52,467 nucleotides of DNA, from the IMG/VR virus record IMGVR_UViG_3300017741_002088, positions 1 to 52,467 of that record; one strand, given 5' to 3'. The DNA comes from a virus. Positions 33,670 to 42,545 of this stretch are shown here, in pieces. A program made the position numbers and the translations under genes. A model generated the notes under the pieces. The model was not told where the DNA came from and searched no databases. It saw nothing but the letters and a program-made list of their open reading frames with translations. Numbering within the stretch: position 1 is the first letter of the stretch; the number at the start of each line of letters is the position of its first letter.

Positions 33670-36198
33670 ATGAGTGCATTTTACACATCGGTTGTTCGTT
33701 ATGGCAACAATTTTCTCTATCGTGGTTACGATGGGAATGGAAAACGAGTAACGAAGAAAGAAACATTTAAACCGACGCTATTTACTCCTACACAAAAAGA
33801 TGAGGGGTGGCGCGGTTTAGACGGAACTCGGATTGCACCTATTGAATTCGAGACGATGCGTGAAGCAAAAGAATGGTCAGAGCAATATAAAGATGTTGCT
33901 GACTTTCGCATATATGGTTCGTCTAATATGACGCATCAATACATCACCAAGAAATTTAAATATGATATCGAGTTTGATCGTGACCTGATTAACGTCATGA
34001 CAATTGATATTGAGACAGAGTATGAGGGTGGGTTTCCCGATCCCTCTGTCGCTGATCAACAAGTTCTCGCCATCACCGTAAAGTCAAACAAGAGTGATCT
34101 GTTTTGGGTTTGGGGATATGGCGATTATGACACTGAGAAAGCACTTATCAAACCAGTTCGCTATATCAAATGTGAAGACGAGTGGGATCTTCTTTTAAAG
34201 TTTCTTGATTTTTTCCAAGATCCTAGTAAGTGCCCAGATGTTATTACAGGTTGGAACGTTCGCTTCTTTGATATTCCATACCTTGTGAATCGCGTCTCAA
34301 AAGTTCTAGGCATTGAGCAAGCGAAAAAGTTCTCTCCTTGGGGAATGGTTGACTATCATAAGATCAAACGTATGAACCGCGAAGAAGAGGTGTATGAACT
34401 TCGCGGAATACAAACTCTTGATTATCTTGAATTGTTTCAAAAGTTTGGTTATGCCTATGGCAAACAAGAGTCATATAAACTTGATCACATCGCCTATGTC
34501 GTCCTTGGTGAAAAGAAACTATCATACGAAGAATCTGGTTCACTTCGTAATTTGTATAAAGATGACTTCCAAAAATATATTGACTACAACATGAAAGATG
34601 TTGAGTTGGTTGATCGCATTGAAGCAAAGATGGGGTTGATCACTCTCGCTATGACTGTTGCCTATCGTGGTGGTGTGAACTATCAAGACACCTTTGGTGT
34701 TACATCGATATGGGAAAGCATCATCTATCGTAAACTGAATCGCGATAAAGTTGTTCCGCCATTCCATAATAGTGTGAGTCAGAAGAGCGCAAAGTTTGCT
34801 GGTGGGTTTGTTAAAGAACCACAGGTCGGTAGACACGACTGGGTCGTTTCTTTTGACTTGAACTCTTTGTATCCTAATATTATTGTTCAATGGAATATGT
34901 CTCCTGAAACTATCGGTAAGATGCCATATGATAGAGTGACTGGTGGTGTTGACTTCTACTTAAACTTCCACGGAAGTGAGTCTGATCCTATGCATCCCGC
35001 CCAGCGTGAACGTGATGTAACAGTTGCCGCTAATGGTACAACATACCGTAAAGATGTTGACGGTGTCGTGCCAGCAACTATTATAGACTTCTATGATGAT
35101 CGTCGGTCAGCAAAGAATCAGATGCTCGCTGCTGAACAGGCATATGAAAAGAATAAATCTTACGAGTTAGAAAAACAAATCAACACTTTACATAACCAGC
35201 AGATGGCGATTAAAATTCTTATGAACTCTCTCTATGGTGCACTCGGTAATCAATTTTTCAAATATTTTGATCTTGATGTTGCTGAGGGTGTAACGTTGAC
35301 AGGTCAAATGGTTATTCAGTGGGCAGAGCGGTCGATCAATAATGCTATGAATGGTTTGATGAAAACTGAAAAAGATTATGTGATTGCGATTGATACCGAC
35401 TCTTTGTATATTGACTTTGGTCCAATGATTGAGAAACTAAAACCGAATGATCCAGTAAAGTTCCTCGATAAAATTTGCAAAGATCATTTCGAACCTATCC
35501 TTGAAAATGCATACAAAGATCTCTATGGTAAACTAAACTGCCACAAACCACGTATGGAGATGGCACGTGAAGTTATCGCTGATCGTGGTATCTGGACAGC
35601 AAAGAAACGTTATATCCTAAACGTCCACAACAGTGAGGGTGTCCAGTATGATGAACCGAAACTCAAGATCATGGGCATTGAGGCAATCAAGTCATCAACA
35701 CCAGAGGTGGTACGAGCAAAGTTTAAGGAAGCATTCAAGATTATCATAGGTGGGTCTGAGTCAGACACTCAAGAGTTTATCCAGCAGTTTAAAAGAGAAT
35801 TCAAATCACTTCCTCCAGAATCTGTCGCCTTTCCACGATCTGTGTCAAACATCACTGACTGGCATGATCGTAAACTTATTTACAAGAAGGGAACACCCAT
35901 TCACGTTCGTGGATCTCTTTTGTATAATAAGTATCTAAAAGAATACAAACAAACTCAAAAATACGAACTGATCGAGAATGGCACTCGCATCAAGTTTTGT
36001 TATTTAAAAATGCCAAACACAATCAAAGAAAACATCGTTGCCTTTCCTGACGTTCTCCCTGAGGAGTTTGGATTGCATCGTTTCATTGATTATGATCTAC
36101 AGTTCAATAAAACATTTGTTGAACCACTTAAACTTATTCTTGACGCCATTGACTGGACTGTCGAGGAGCAAACTTCTTTGGAGGATTTCTTTGCCTAA
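33670..36198 (+). CDS. 43: gp43 family B DNA polymerase
   Basis: 842 residues. The 3'-5' exonuclease domain has ExoI TIDIETEYEGG near 114 and ITGWNVRFFDIPYL near 195. The polymerase domain has motif A SFDLNSLYPNIIVQW near 394, motif B KILMNSLYGALGNQFF near 513 and motif C AIDTDSLYIDFG near 574. Slightly shorter than T4 gp43 (898). It replicates the phage genome with clamp gp45. Own promoter and strong SD (GGAGGTG). The last bases overlap the MazG-like gene. Confidence 0.95.
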   Translation: MSAFYTSVVRYGNNFLYRGYDGNGKRVTKKETFKPTLFTPTQKDEGWRGLDGTRIAPIEFETMREAKEWSEQYKDVADFRIYGSSNMTHQYITKKFKYDIEFDRDLINVMTIDIETEYEGGFPDPSVADQQVLAITVKSNKSDLFWVWGYGDYDTEKALIKPVRYIKCEDEWDLLLKFLDFFQDPSKCPDVITGWNVRFFDIPYLVNRVSKVLGIEQAKKFSPWGMVDYHKIKRMNREEEVYELRGIQTLDYLELFQKFGYAYGKQESYKLDHIAYVVLGEKKLSYEESGSLRNLYKDDFQKYIDYNMKDVELVDRIEAKMGLITLAMTVAYRGGVNYQDTFGVTSIWESIIYRKLNRDKVVPPFHNSVSQKSAKFAGGFVKEPQVGRHDWVVSFDLNSLYPNIIVQWNMSPETIGKMPYDRVTGGVDFYLNFHGSESDPMHPAQRERDVTVAANGTTYRKDVDGVVPATIIDFYDDRRSAKNQMLAAEQAYEKNKSYELEKQINTLHNQQMAIKILMNSLYGALGNQFFKYFDLDVAEGVTLTGQMVIQWAERSINNAMNGLMKTEKDYVIAIDTDSLYIDFGPMIEKLKPNDPVKFLDKICKDHFEPILENAYKDLYGKLNCHKPRMEMAREVIADRGIWTAKKRYILNVHNSEGVQYDEPKLKIMGIEAIKSSTPEVVRAKFKEAFKIIIGGSESDTQEFIQQFKREFKSLPPESVAFPRSVSNITDWHDRKLIYKKGTPIHVRGSLLYNKYLKEYKQTQKYELIENGTRIKFCYLKMPNTIKENIVAFPDVLPEEFGLHRFIDYDLQFNKTFVEPLKLILDAIDWTVEEQTSLEDFFA

Positions 36199-36562
36199 AA
36201 GTAATTTTGATATGGTCGAAGACTTTATGAATGCGTTCGGACAGGACGTTGAAAAAACAACAGGATGGACTAGTGTTGCTGAACTTCGCTACGAACTCAT
36301 CCGTGAAGAACTAGAAGAAATGCGTGAGGCATTGGATAGCAAAGATATGGTTGGGATTGCCGATGCACTTTCTGATTTATTGTATGTAGTGTATGGCGCA
36401 GGTCATTCATTTGGTATCAATCTAGATGCTTGCTTCAATGAAGTTCATCGAAGTAACATGAGCAAACTTGGTGCTGATGGCAAACCGATTTATCGTGAAG
36501 ATGGTAAGGTATTGAAAGGTCCAGATTATTCTGAACCAGACCTAAAGAAAATCCTTTCATAA
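36191..36562 (+). CDS. MazG-like nucleotide pyrophosphohydrolase
   Basis: 123 residues from a TTG that has TTTGGAGGA upstream and overlaps the polymerase stop by eight bases. The all-alpha NTP-PPase pattern is EELEEMREAL (ExxE pair) followed by DALSDLLYVVYG (DxxxD metal site), with EVHRSNMSKL afterwards. MazG-type enzymes hydrolyse (d)NTPs, possibly ppGpp or modified nucleotides. Similar proteins are common next to gp43 in marine T4-like phages. The C-terminal part carries GKPIYREDGKVLKGP, also found in that family. Confidence 0.8.
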   Translation: MPKSNFDMVEDFMNAFGQDVEKTTGWTSVAELRYELIREELEEMREALDSKDMVGIADALSDLLYVVYGAGHSFGINLDACFNEVHRSNMSKLGADGKPIYREDGKVLKGPDYSEPDLKKILS

Positions 36563-36583
36563 TGATCAAAAGTGTGATATAAT
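36555..36583 (+). promoter_or_regulatory. Promoter for the 36614 gene
   Basis: TTTCAT at 36555-36560, 17-bp spacer, TATAAT at 36578-36583 with TGA before it. Downstream bases ATGTATAAACTGA are shared with two other promoters. Confidence 0.65.
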
Positions 36584-36613
36584 GCATGTATAAACTGAAT
36601 GAGGAATTATATT

Positions 36614-36805
36614 ATGAATGTTACACTTCGCGAAATGCTTTTACAAGACGCACAGGAACTAGCGCAAGAAAACTATGACCTTTCGAGATCAGAGTTTGTA
36701 CAACTTGCCGCTAAAAAGTTTTTGAGAACCAGCGATGCTAAATATTTCGGAATTGCAGTTCGCGCATATGATGAAATAAATAGTGATCTTCGGAATGTCG
36801 CTTAA
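36614..36805 (+). CDS. Small hypothetical helical protein
   Basis: 63 residues from the ATG at 36614 with GAGGA upstream; an in-frame ATG 15 bases earlier lacks an SD. Helical and acidic (LREMLLQDAQELAQENYDL, KYFGIAVRAYDEIN). Its end overlaps the next gene by 11 bases. No recognised domain. Confidence 0.5.
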   Translation: MNVTLREMLLQDAQELAQENYDLSRSEFVQLAAKKFLRTSDAKYFGIAVRAYDEINSDLRNVA

Positions 36806-37721
36806 CGTATCTACATTCAAAAACATATTTGATAACAAACCCAAGATGATCGAGTTTACGGACTTTGATCATTTTGAGTCTGTTCTATACAAAATGTCTG
36901 AAAAGAAAATGCCGAGTAAGAAAGATGCGTTTCTTATTTCACCTGCAGTTTATGCTTCGGGTGATACACGTGCAAATAAAAACGTTCTACATTGGGGTGG
37001 TTGGGTTGCCTTAGATGTTGACGATTATATGTTTGAAGGAGAACTCAAAGATGCAATTCGCACTGCAACTGGTAACTGGCGTTGCATTTGTTATAGCACT
37101 GCCAGCAGCACTGAGTCTGTACCAAAGTTTAGACTTGTCTTCCCGATATCGCGCGAAGTACAAAATGATGAGATCTCTGCTTTTAACAGCGCAATACAAA
37201 AGGCACTCGGAAATATCGGAGACGAACAGACTAAGGACTTGTCTCGAATGTATTACATTCCTGCAAGTTATGATGGTGCTTACAACTTTATCTTCTCTCT
37301 TGATGGCGATATTATTGATCCTACAGCATTGATGAGTAAATATCCCTATGCGGAAAAAACAAACCTAAACAACTTCTTTGATCGGTTGCCCGAAGAAATG
37401 CAATCTCAAATAATTGAACATCGTAAATCAAAGATGGAGAACACTAGTTATCACTGGACGTCGTATCGCGACTGCCCTTTCTTTCCTCGTAAACTTGAGG
37501 CAGAGTATCGTACCATATCAAACACTGGTTGGTATGCTAAGATGTTTTCAATTATGGTATCACTCGCTGGTAATGCGATCAAGAAAGAATATCCCATAAC
37601 CGCTGGAGAGATCGCAGTTATGTGTAAAGAATTTGATGCCGAGACAGGTAATTGGTATGCCAACCGACCTATGGATAAAGAAGCGGATCGAGCGATAGAA
37701 TTCGTTTACAAAAATATGTGA
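36795..37721 (+). CDS. Possible primase/AEP-fold replication protein
   Basis: 308 residues. The central region has VALDVDDYMF near residue 75 (hhDhD acidic motif), CYSTASSTESVPKFRLVFP near 98 and DLSRMYYIPASYDG near 146. This order resembles archaeo-eukaryotic primase/BT4734-like domains of replication initiators. A conserved helical C-terminus (TAGEIAVMCKEFDAETG) follows. It lies beside the polymerase. No T4 gp61-type primase is in this window. Assignment is by motif impression and could be wrong. Confidence 0.4.
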   Translation: MSLNVSTFKNIFDNKPKMIEFTDFDHFESVLYKMSEKKMPSKKDAFLISPAVYASGDTRANKNVLHWGGWVALDVDDYMFEGELKDAIRTATGNWRCICYSTASSTESVPKFRLVFPISREVQNDEISAFNSAIQKALGNIGDEQTKDLSRMYYIPASYDGAYNFIFSLDGDIIDPTALMSKYPYAEKTNLNNFFDRLPEEMQSQIIEHRKSKMENTSYHWTSYRDCPFFPRKLEAEYRTISNTGWYAKMFSIMVSLAGNAIKKEYPITAGEIAVMCKEFDAETGNWYANRPMDKEADRAIEFVYKNM

Positions 37722-37749
37722 TTTTTTTTCATTTTGATTGTTTTTTTCC

Positions 37750-37778
37750 TTTACTTCTTCTCAAATGTATGATATAAT
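37750..37778 (+). promoter_or_regulatory. Promoter for the 37816 gene
   Basis: TTTACT at 37750-37755, 17-bp spacer, TATAAT at 37773-37778 with TGA before it. It follows two T-runs (37723-37747) that may help end upstream transcription. Confidence 0.75.
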
Positions 37779-37815
37779 CTATGTATAAAATGAGAGATGA
37801 ACTGAGGAGTTTCAA

Positions 37816-38076
37816 ATGACTATCCATACTACACCAATCAAAGATACTGGTATTGACTTTCTTTCCGCTGTAAACGGTGGACTTGAACTTTCTAATAGCG
37901 GACGTTCTACAGTTTTTTGGTCAAAGTCAGTTTCTGATATTGTTGAGTTTGTTCGTGAAGTTGGATTAGCAGATCACGTTTATGCTTCATCTACTATGGA
38001 CTTCGCTTCTGAAGAAGGTTTCGCTGATGATGACGGTGCAAACGAAATGTGGACCCAAGTTGTGGAGGCACTATAA
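37816..38076 (+). CDS. Hypothetical acidic protein
   Basis: 86 residues, SD GAGGAG. Mixed alpha/beta with a strongly acidic second half (FASEEGFADDDGANEMWTQV). It has its own promoter, so early expression is likely. I do not recognise the family. Confidence 0.55.
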   Translation: MTIHTTPIKDTGIDFLSAVNGGLELSNSGRSTVFWSKSVSDIVEFVREVGLADHVYASSTMDFASEEGFADDDGANEMWTQVVEAL

Positions 38077-38078
38077 TT

Positions 38079-38225
38079 ATGGATTATGATACAACTGAAG
38101 AAATCAAATTTTTAGGTATGACTATGACTGAGTTTCAAACTACTCCGATTCATAGGTATGATGATGAAGAAGATTGTAATTGTTATGGTTGCGCAACAAT
38201 GAGGCATCGTTGTTTAAATGACTAA
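38079..38225 (+). CDS. Small Cys-containing acidic protein
   Basis: 48 residues with GGAGG ten bases upstream, ending eight bases inside the next gene. Residues 28-46 contain DDEEDCNCYGCATMRHRC: four cysteines and a histidine that could bind a metal. The tight join to both neighbours supports it as coding. Function unknown. Confidence 0.5.
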   Translation: MDYDTTEEIKFLGMTMTEFQTTPIHRYDDEEDCNCYGCATMRHRCLND

Positions 38226-38898
38226 ACTTCCCACATCGGCATTTATGCGTCAACTTGGAAAGTATGTTTATTGCTTCACTAAGACTGATAACTACAAAGA
38301 TGCATACTATGGCGGAAAAAGCGGATTTACAGCAACTGGAACTCGTTGCTTAGATCACATTAAAGACAAGGGATATGACTACGATGATATCATGATCATC
38401 GCTAGGAATCTCGAAACATTTGACAATCGACCAGAAGAGTTATTAGAATCCTGGTTGATTATGACTGAAGATTTTGATGACAATAAAAAAAGTGGTTCAC
38501 ACAAGGAGTGTTTTATTATGGGTAAGTTAAGTTTTCTTTTTTCACAGCACGAAGCATTGCAACGTAATATGTTGACAGAGGGTCCACGCTATGTCCTCGA
38601 TAATGAAGATGCGCTTTCAAATCGTAATTCTGTCACTGGCACCAAATCTAGTTACAAAATTGGTTCTTCTGCAATCAAGTCTTGTTACATCAATATTGAA
38701 TTGAATTCAACTAAAGAGTTTCCAGTTGTTCATTTTAGTAATAATAAAGATGTGAAAGAGTTTCAAAAGATAGCACAACCTGCATTTGCTGAAGAATATC
38801 CTGACCTTGAGGTTCGTAAGAACACATATGGGTTTGAAGTAGACACTGAATCATTTGAACAAGCACTTGAGATGTGGGATGAGTTTCACAGATCGTAG
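38218..38898 (+). CDS. Hypothetical protein, possible GIY-YIG-like N-terminus
   Basis: 226 residues. The N-terminal part YVYCFTKT, AYYGGKSG, TRCLDHI and, further on, PEELLESWLI follows the order of the Y-Y-G-K, Arg/His and Glu positions of GIY-YIG nucleases, but the GIY triad itself is altered. The C-terminal 100 residues are unlike any domain I know. If a nuclease, it could act on host or rival DNA. It lies just before the promoter of the DNA-modification-like operon. Confidence 0.4.
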   Translation: MTKLPTSAFMRQLGKYVYCFTKTDNYKDAYYGGKSGFTATGTRCLDHIKDKGYDYDDIMIIARNLETFDNRPEELLESWLIMTEDFDDNKKSGSHKECFIMGKLSFLFSQHEALQRNMLTEGPRYVLDNEDALSNRNSVTGTKSSYKIGSSAIKSCYINIELNSTKEFPVVHFSNNKDVKEFQKIAQPAFAEEYPDLEVRKNTYGFEVDTESFEQALEMWDEFHRS

Positions 38899-38907
38899 AA
38901 AAATTCC

Positions 38908-38936
38908 TTTGCATAAATACCAGATTATGATATAAT
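38908..38936 (+). promoter_or_regulatory. Promoter for the TET/JBP operon
   Basis: TTTGCA at 38908-38913, 17-bp spacer, TATAAT at 38931-38936 with TGA before it. The start would be near 38943; ACAGGAGA lies before the ATG at 38956. Confidence 0.7.
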
Positions 38937-38955
38937 ACTAATACAGGAGAATTGT

Positions 38956-40311
38956 ATGAGTAATTTCGAAGTAACAACAGTCGATGGCGTGAGAACTATA
39001 ACCGCCAAAAAGAAATTTGATTGTGAGCATCTACTCAATGAGTTTATGACTGACGATCATTATGACATCGTGATTGATGGCGATACAGATTTTTATGCTC
39101 CACCTATTGCAACAATTGATGGTGCATTCAATAATGAATCTAATCTAGGATTTCGTTTTCGTAAAAACGTTTTCACCAAAGAAGAAATGGAAGGTGCGTA
39201 TGAAGGTTTGTTAGATGCAGCGACATCAACAAACAACCGTGGCACTTCAACTGGTCAAATTGGTGTACAACGTCAAGGAAACCGCGATTGGGTTTATCCG
39301 TGGCAGTTTGATATTATGAAAATGATCCAGCATGGACGTCTTGATGATAAAACTCCACAGGATGTGATGGATGAATATGTTGCTAAGTGGGGTGATCTAG
39401 AGTTTCATTGGGATAAACGTGGTGCTCTTTGGCATCGTGGTAAAATCACCCAAGCAGGATATGACTATGATAATTTCTTTATGAATCAATTCGAATCAGG
39501 ATTGACTTCAGAAAAGATCGCTGAACTTAAAACGTTCATCCCAGATACTATGTACACCGCAAGTATCTACTCAGGAATCGCAGGTTTCTATGATCGTTAT
39601 CCTCGGATCCCATATGGTCGTGCAACTAACTTTACCGAATCAAATATGGATAAGTTTGCGAAAGCATACCCATATATGCGTAGACTGAATGCTTTGTTTG
39701 CTGAACTTGTTCCTCAACGATATGCTAAACAAAAGAAAGTCGCTGAGTCAATTGACAAACGATTCGTTGTTGCTGAGGATACTGCATTCTCAACTATTAC
39801 AGTCAACAAGAACTATCGTACGACTGCGCATCGAGATGGAGCAAACTATACTCCTGGATTCTCTAACCTGTCAACAGTGACTAAAGGTGACATCGGTTGG
39901 GAAGGTGGACTGTTTGTTCTTCCGGAATATCGTGTTGCTATCAACTTGCGTCCTGGTGATGCTCTATTGGTTGATAACGCTGGAATCATTCATGGTAATA
40001 CTGAAATGATCCCACCATCAGGTTTGGACATTGAAGATATGGAACGCATCTCTATGGTGTCATATATGCGTGACGGTATGCAGTCTCTTCGCTCAAAAGA
40101 ATATGAAGATGCTCGTCGCGAATATGTTACCGATCGTTCACGCAACAAAGATCACCCACTATGGCGTGAACGTTGGAATGGTGTGTCCGAAGGTATGTGG
40201 GCAGAAGATGAATGGTTAGAATTTCTTAATTCTAAAAACTTAACAGACGAAGATGGTGTAGTCGGGACTGCAAAAACTGATTCTCCCAACTCATTAGAGG
40301 AATTCTTCTAA
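38956..40311 (+). CDS. TET/JBP-like 2OG-Fe(II) dioxygenase
   Basis: 451 residues. The double-stranded beta-helix core is at about 278-372. It has VNKNYRTTAHRDGANYTPGF with the HxD metal pair H292/D294, then GGLFVLPEYRVAINLRPGD, a second metal His in IIHGNTEM (H346) and R364 in RISMVSYMR for 2-oxoglutarate. This spacing and the NKNYRT..HRD..GFSN block are those of TET/JBP enzymes, which hydroxylate 5-methylcytosine or thymine in DNA. The N-terminal 270 residues and acidic C-terminus are phage-specific. First gene of an operon of overlapping genes with base-modification-like neighbours. The target base is not known. Confidence 0.75.
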   Translation: MSNFEVTTVDGVRTITAKKKFDCEHLLNEFMTDDHYDIVIDGDTDFYAPPIATIDGAFNNESNLGFRFRKNVFTKEEMEGAYEGLLDAATSTNNRGTSTGQIGVQRQGNRDWVYPWQFDIMKMIQHGRLDDKTPQDVMDEYVAKWGDLEFHWDKRGALWHRGKITQAGYDYDNFFMNQFESGLTSEKIAELKTFIPDTMYTASIYSGIAGFYDRYPRIPYGRATNFTESNMDKFAKAYPYMRRLNALFAELVPQRYAKQKKVAESIDKRFVVAEDTAFSTITVNKNYRTTAHRDGANYTPGFSNLSTVTKGDIGWEGGLFVLPEYRVAINLRPGDALLVDNAGIIHGNTEMIPPSGLDIEDMERISMVSYMRDGMQSLRSKEYEDARREYVTDRSRNKDHPLWRERWNGVSEGMWAEDEWLEFLNSKNLTDEDGVVGTAKTDSPNSLEEFF

Positions 40312-40907
40312 TGTGCGCAGTCCTTGGGGTCTCGGGAAAGATCGACAGTCAAGTGATCCGTCGACTTTTTCTCGAGTCCCAGATTCGTGGTAGGCATGCC
40401 ACAGGAGTATCGTACTACAAGGAAGGCAAAGTTCATACGATAAAAGAACCTTTGCCTGCCGAGAAGTTTTTAGAGAAACACGACCCAAAAGATTGGTACG
40501 AGGGAGATGAAATTGTTATGATTGGACACTGTAGATATTCTACATCTGATCTTGAATTCAATCAACCCATCGCTAATGATCAATCAAGCATTGTACATAA
40601 CGGTGTGATCTCACAAGAGATGCCTGACCGTTGGAAACAACTGTACAATATTGATTGTGAAACTCGTAACGATACGGAACTTCTTTTCCATAGTAGTCCA
40701 GAAGATTGGCCAGATGCATCTATTGCTGCAGTTTTTCTTACAGGAAAAGAAATGACGTGGACTCGTAATGGAAAACGACCTTTATGGTTTACTTCTCTTG
40801 AAGAATGTGATATAATAACTTCTACAAATGACATTGCAGTTCGTGCTGGTTTATCGAACTCAGTCAAGACATATTATGACGGAAACGATCTACAAAATGA
40901 TTATTGA
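40311..40907 (+). CDS. Class II glutamine amidotransferase domain protein
   Basis: 198 residues beginning MCAVLG; Cys2 becomes the N-terminal nucleophile after Met removal, as in GATase type 2 enzymes. GRHATGVSYY, MIGHCRYST near residue 68 and IVHNGVIS near 98 are the usual Arg/Gly/Asn substrate-binding and oxyanion motifs. There is no synthetase domain, so ammonia would be passed to a partner. It begins at a TAATG join with the dioxygenase and is followed by a GNAT, suggesting that a nitrogen is added to a modified base. That is inference. Confidence 0.75.
   Translation: MCAVLGVSGKIDSQVIRRLFLESQIRGRHATGVSYYKEGKVHTIKEPLPAEKFLEKHDPKDWYEGDEIVMIGHCRYSTSDLEFNQPIANDQSSIVHNGVISQEMPDRWKQLYNIDCETRNDTELLFHSSPEDWPDASIAAVFLTGKEMTWTRNGKRPLWFTSLEECDIITSTNDIAVRAGLSNSVKTYYDGNDLQNDY
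40788..40817 (+). promoter_or_regulatory. Internal promoter before GNAT gene
   Basis: TTTACT at 40788-40793, 18-bp spacer, TATAAT at 40812-40817 preceded by TGTGA. It lies inside the amidotransferase gene, 80 bases before the GNAT ATG. Confidence 0.5.
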
Positions 40908-41553
40908 GAAAATTGATCAACAAGAACTTGAGGATACTCTTGCTCGTAAATTAGAAGAGAATGATGGCGCCAAACTAAACAACATGAATGGTTTGTATCA
41001 TTTGAAACAAACATGTTATGAGTGGGGCATGGAAAACAACTGGCAATCTCCCAGAGCGCAGCAGTGGGTAGCACGCAATGATGAAGGTACTATCATGGGC
41101 GGCACATTTATCACTGTCACCTCGCGCAAACCAGTTCATGTCACCTTTCGCCACATCTTTCTATTTGAAGAAGCAAGAGGTCATGGTGTCGCAGAGACGC
41201 TGTACAATTGGCGGTATCGCTGGGTCATTGAAAACACCCAGTGTAGACGTGTCAGATTGTTTGCGAATAAACCTGCGACACCATGGCATAATAAATGCGG
41301 AATGCGTTTCTTAGGGATGAATAAAGCAAAACAACCTTTTACATATCTGCCTTTATTCGATTGCCCATCTATGCGTGACTATGGAGCAAAACTAGATTCA
41401 ATTGGTCCACGAGCAGCAATGGATATGGTAGAACCTGAAGTCACTAAGCAAGTCGAAAAGATTGTGAGTAAAGGTGGTCGTTGGTACACTCAAGAAGAAT
41501 TCAAGAGTGAATGGGGATCTGAACTAGAAGAAAGGTTTGAACCCTTTGCTTGA
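40897..41553 (+). CDS. GNAT acetyltransferase-like protein
   Basis: 218 residues from the ATG at 40897, overlapping the amidotransferase end by 11 bases. The GNAT core has the acetyl-CoA loop EEARGHGVAETLYNWRY near residue 97 (R/QxxGxG/A form), followed by VRLFANKPATPWHNKCGMRF, typical of strand 5 and the final helix. The N-terminus (about 60 residues) and C-terminal tail are charged. It would transfer an acyl group, possibly to an amine on a modified base given the neighbours. Confidence 0.65.
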   Translation: MIIEKIDQQELEDTLARKLEENDGAKLNNMNGLYHLKQTCYEWGMENNWQSPRAQQWVARNDEGTIMGGTFITVTSRKPVHVTFRHIFLFEEARGHGVAETLYNWRYRWVIENTQCRRVRLFANKPATPWHNKCGMRFLGMNKAKQPFTYLPLFDCPSMRDYGAKLDSIGPRAAMDMVEPEVTKQVEKIVSKGGRWYTQEEFKSEWGSELEERFEPFA

Positions 41554-42538
41554 TCGTCGCGAATTGTTTGTTCGATGGTATGGTTGGTCTCTTGAATACA
41601 AAGATGTTGATCCTGCAGTTTGGTTGACCAATTACCTGCATAAACGATACGAACATAATGAAGAACAACGATACTGGTTGGCGTGGTTATATGGAAACAC
41701 ATATTACCTGCCAACAAGTTGGGTCTTGATGAATGAGTTTCCTGACTTTGAACTTGCGACTTATGATAGAATAAAAGACTGGAACGACCACAACTATACG
41801 CGACTTCGATATCAAACTGACACCAAATGGTCAAAAGGTCATTTGCCTGAGATGTTTAAATCCTATAAAGAGATGATCGGTAACAAGACCCAAAAGGAAT
41901 TCTTTGATGGGTTTGATGGTTTCGATGATCTCTTTGATCATGTAAAAACTAAACAATTCAAATTCGGTAGATACTCAACTTGGTTTTATTTGCAACATCT
42001 AGAGGGAACCTGCGGCATGCGCCACATCAACCCGAAGACTTTGTTGTTAAATGATCGTAGTGGAAGTCGAAGTCATCGAAATGGATTGTGTATGGCATTG
42101 AAAAAAGATGACTGGTATGATAAAAAATTAGACAAAAGTCAGATAGATATATTAGAAGGAATGGGTGCTGATATCTTAACCGAGATGTCAGATCGTTTTC
42201 CGAAGCATAAGAATGAAGTGAATGCATTTACTATGGAAACTGCACTTTGTTCTTTTAAGAAGATCTTTCGTAAACATCACGGAAGATATCTCGGATACTA
42301 TCTTGATCGCCAAGCAGAGGAGATCACTAAAGTGTCTAAAGATGGTTGGAACGGTATTGAGTGGAATGTACTTTGGCAAGCAAGGTCAGAATCACTCGAT
42401 AAAAGATTAACATCTAAGGGTGGCATTATCAAAGACAAATTTGATACATTTGTCGATACTGGATCACTAGATAGGATAGAATGGATGTTCACAGATATCC
42501 AGAAAAGTCCTTCACCTTTAGACAATTTTATGATATAA
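41537..42538 (+). CDS. Thymine pyrophosphorylase-like protein (aGPT-PPlase2 type)
   Basis: About 333 residues from TTG at 41537; a TTG nine bases later is better spaced from AAAGG. The pattern EEQRYWLAWLYGNTYYLPTS near residue 42, LRYQTDTKWSKGHLPEMF near 91, SGSRSHRNGLCMALKKDDW near 176 and METALCSFKKIFR near 231 fits the family named alpha-glutamyl/putrescinyl thymine pyrophosphorylase clade 2. This family is linked to replacing the 5-hydroxymethyl of phosphorylated hmU in phage DNA. I recognise it from memory, without a search. It is flanked by GNAT and a P-loop kinase, the partners expected for that pathway. Confidence 0.55.
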   Translation: MNPLLDRRELFVRWYGWSLEYKDVDPAVWLTNYLHKRYEHNEEQRYWLAWLYGNTYYLPTSWVLMNEFPDFELATYDRIKDWNDHNYTRLRYQTDTKWSKGHLPEMFKSYKEMIGNKTQKEFFDGFDGFDDLFDHVKTKQFKFGRYSTWFYLQHLEGTCGMRHINPKTLLLNDRSGSRSHRNGLCMALKKDDWYDKKLDKSQIDILEGMGADILTEMSDRFPKHKNEVNAFTMETALCSFKKIFRKHHGRYLGYYLDRQAEEITKVSKDGWNGIEWNVLWQARSESLDKRLTSKGGIIKDKFDTFVDTGSLDRIEWMFTDIQKSPSPLDNFMI

Positions 42539-42539
42539 T
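42511..42539 (+). promoter_or_regulatory. Promoter for the P-loop kinase gene
   Basis: TTCACC at 42511-42516, 17-bp spacer, TATAAT at 42534-42539 with TGA before it, overlapping the end of the preceding gene. The predicted RNA start, 42546, is the A of the kinase ATG. Confidence 0.55.
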
Positions 42540-42545
42540 GATACT

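Noticed and set aside
34540-34890. Reverse frame opposite DNA polymerase
   Set aside because: Lies wholly opposite conserved gp43 coding sequence, with no SD or protein motif.
36038-36190. Upstream extension of the MazG-like gene into gp43
   Set aside because: The TTG at 36191 has a good SD and the extension reads as hydrophobic out-of-frame polymerase sequence.
37722-37747. T-runs after the 36795 gene
   Set aside because: No hairpin precedes them, so a terminator cannot be called; they may only help end transcription.
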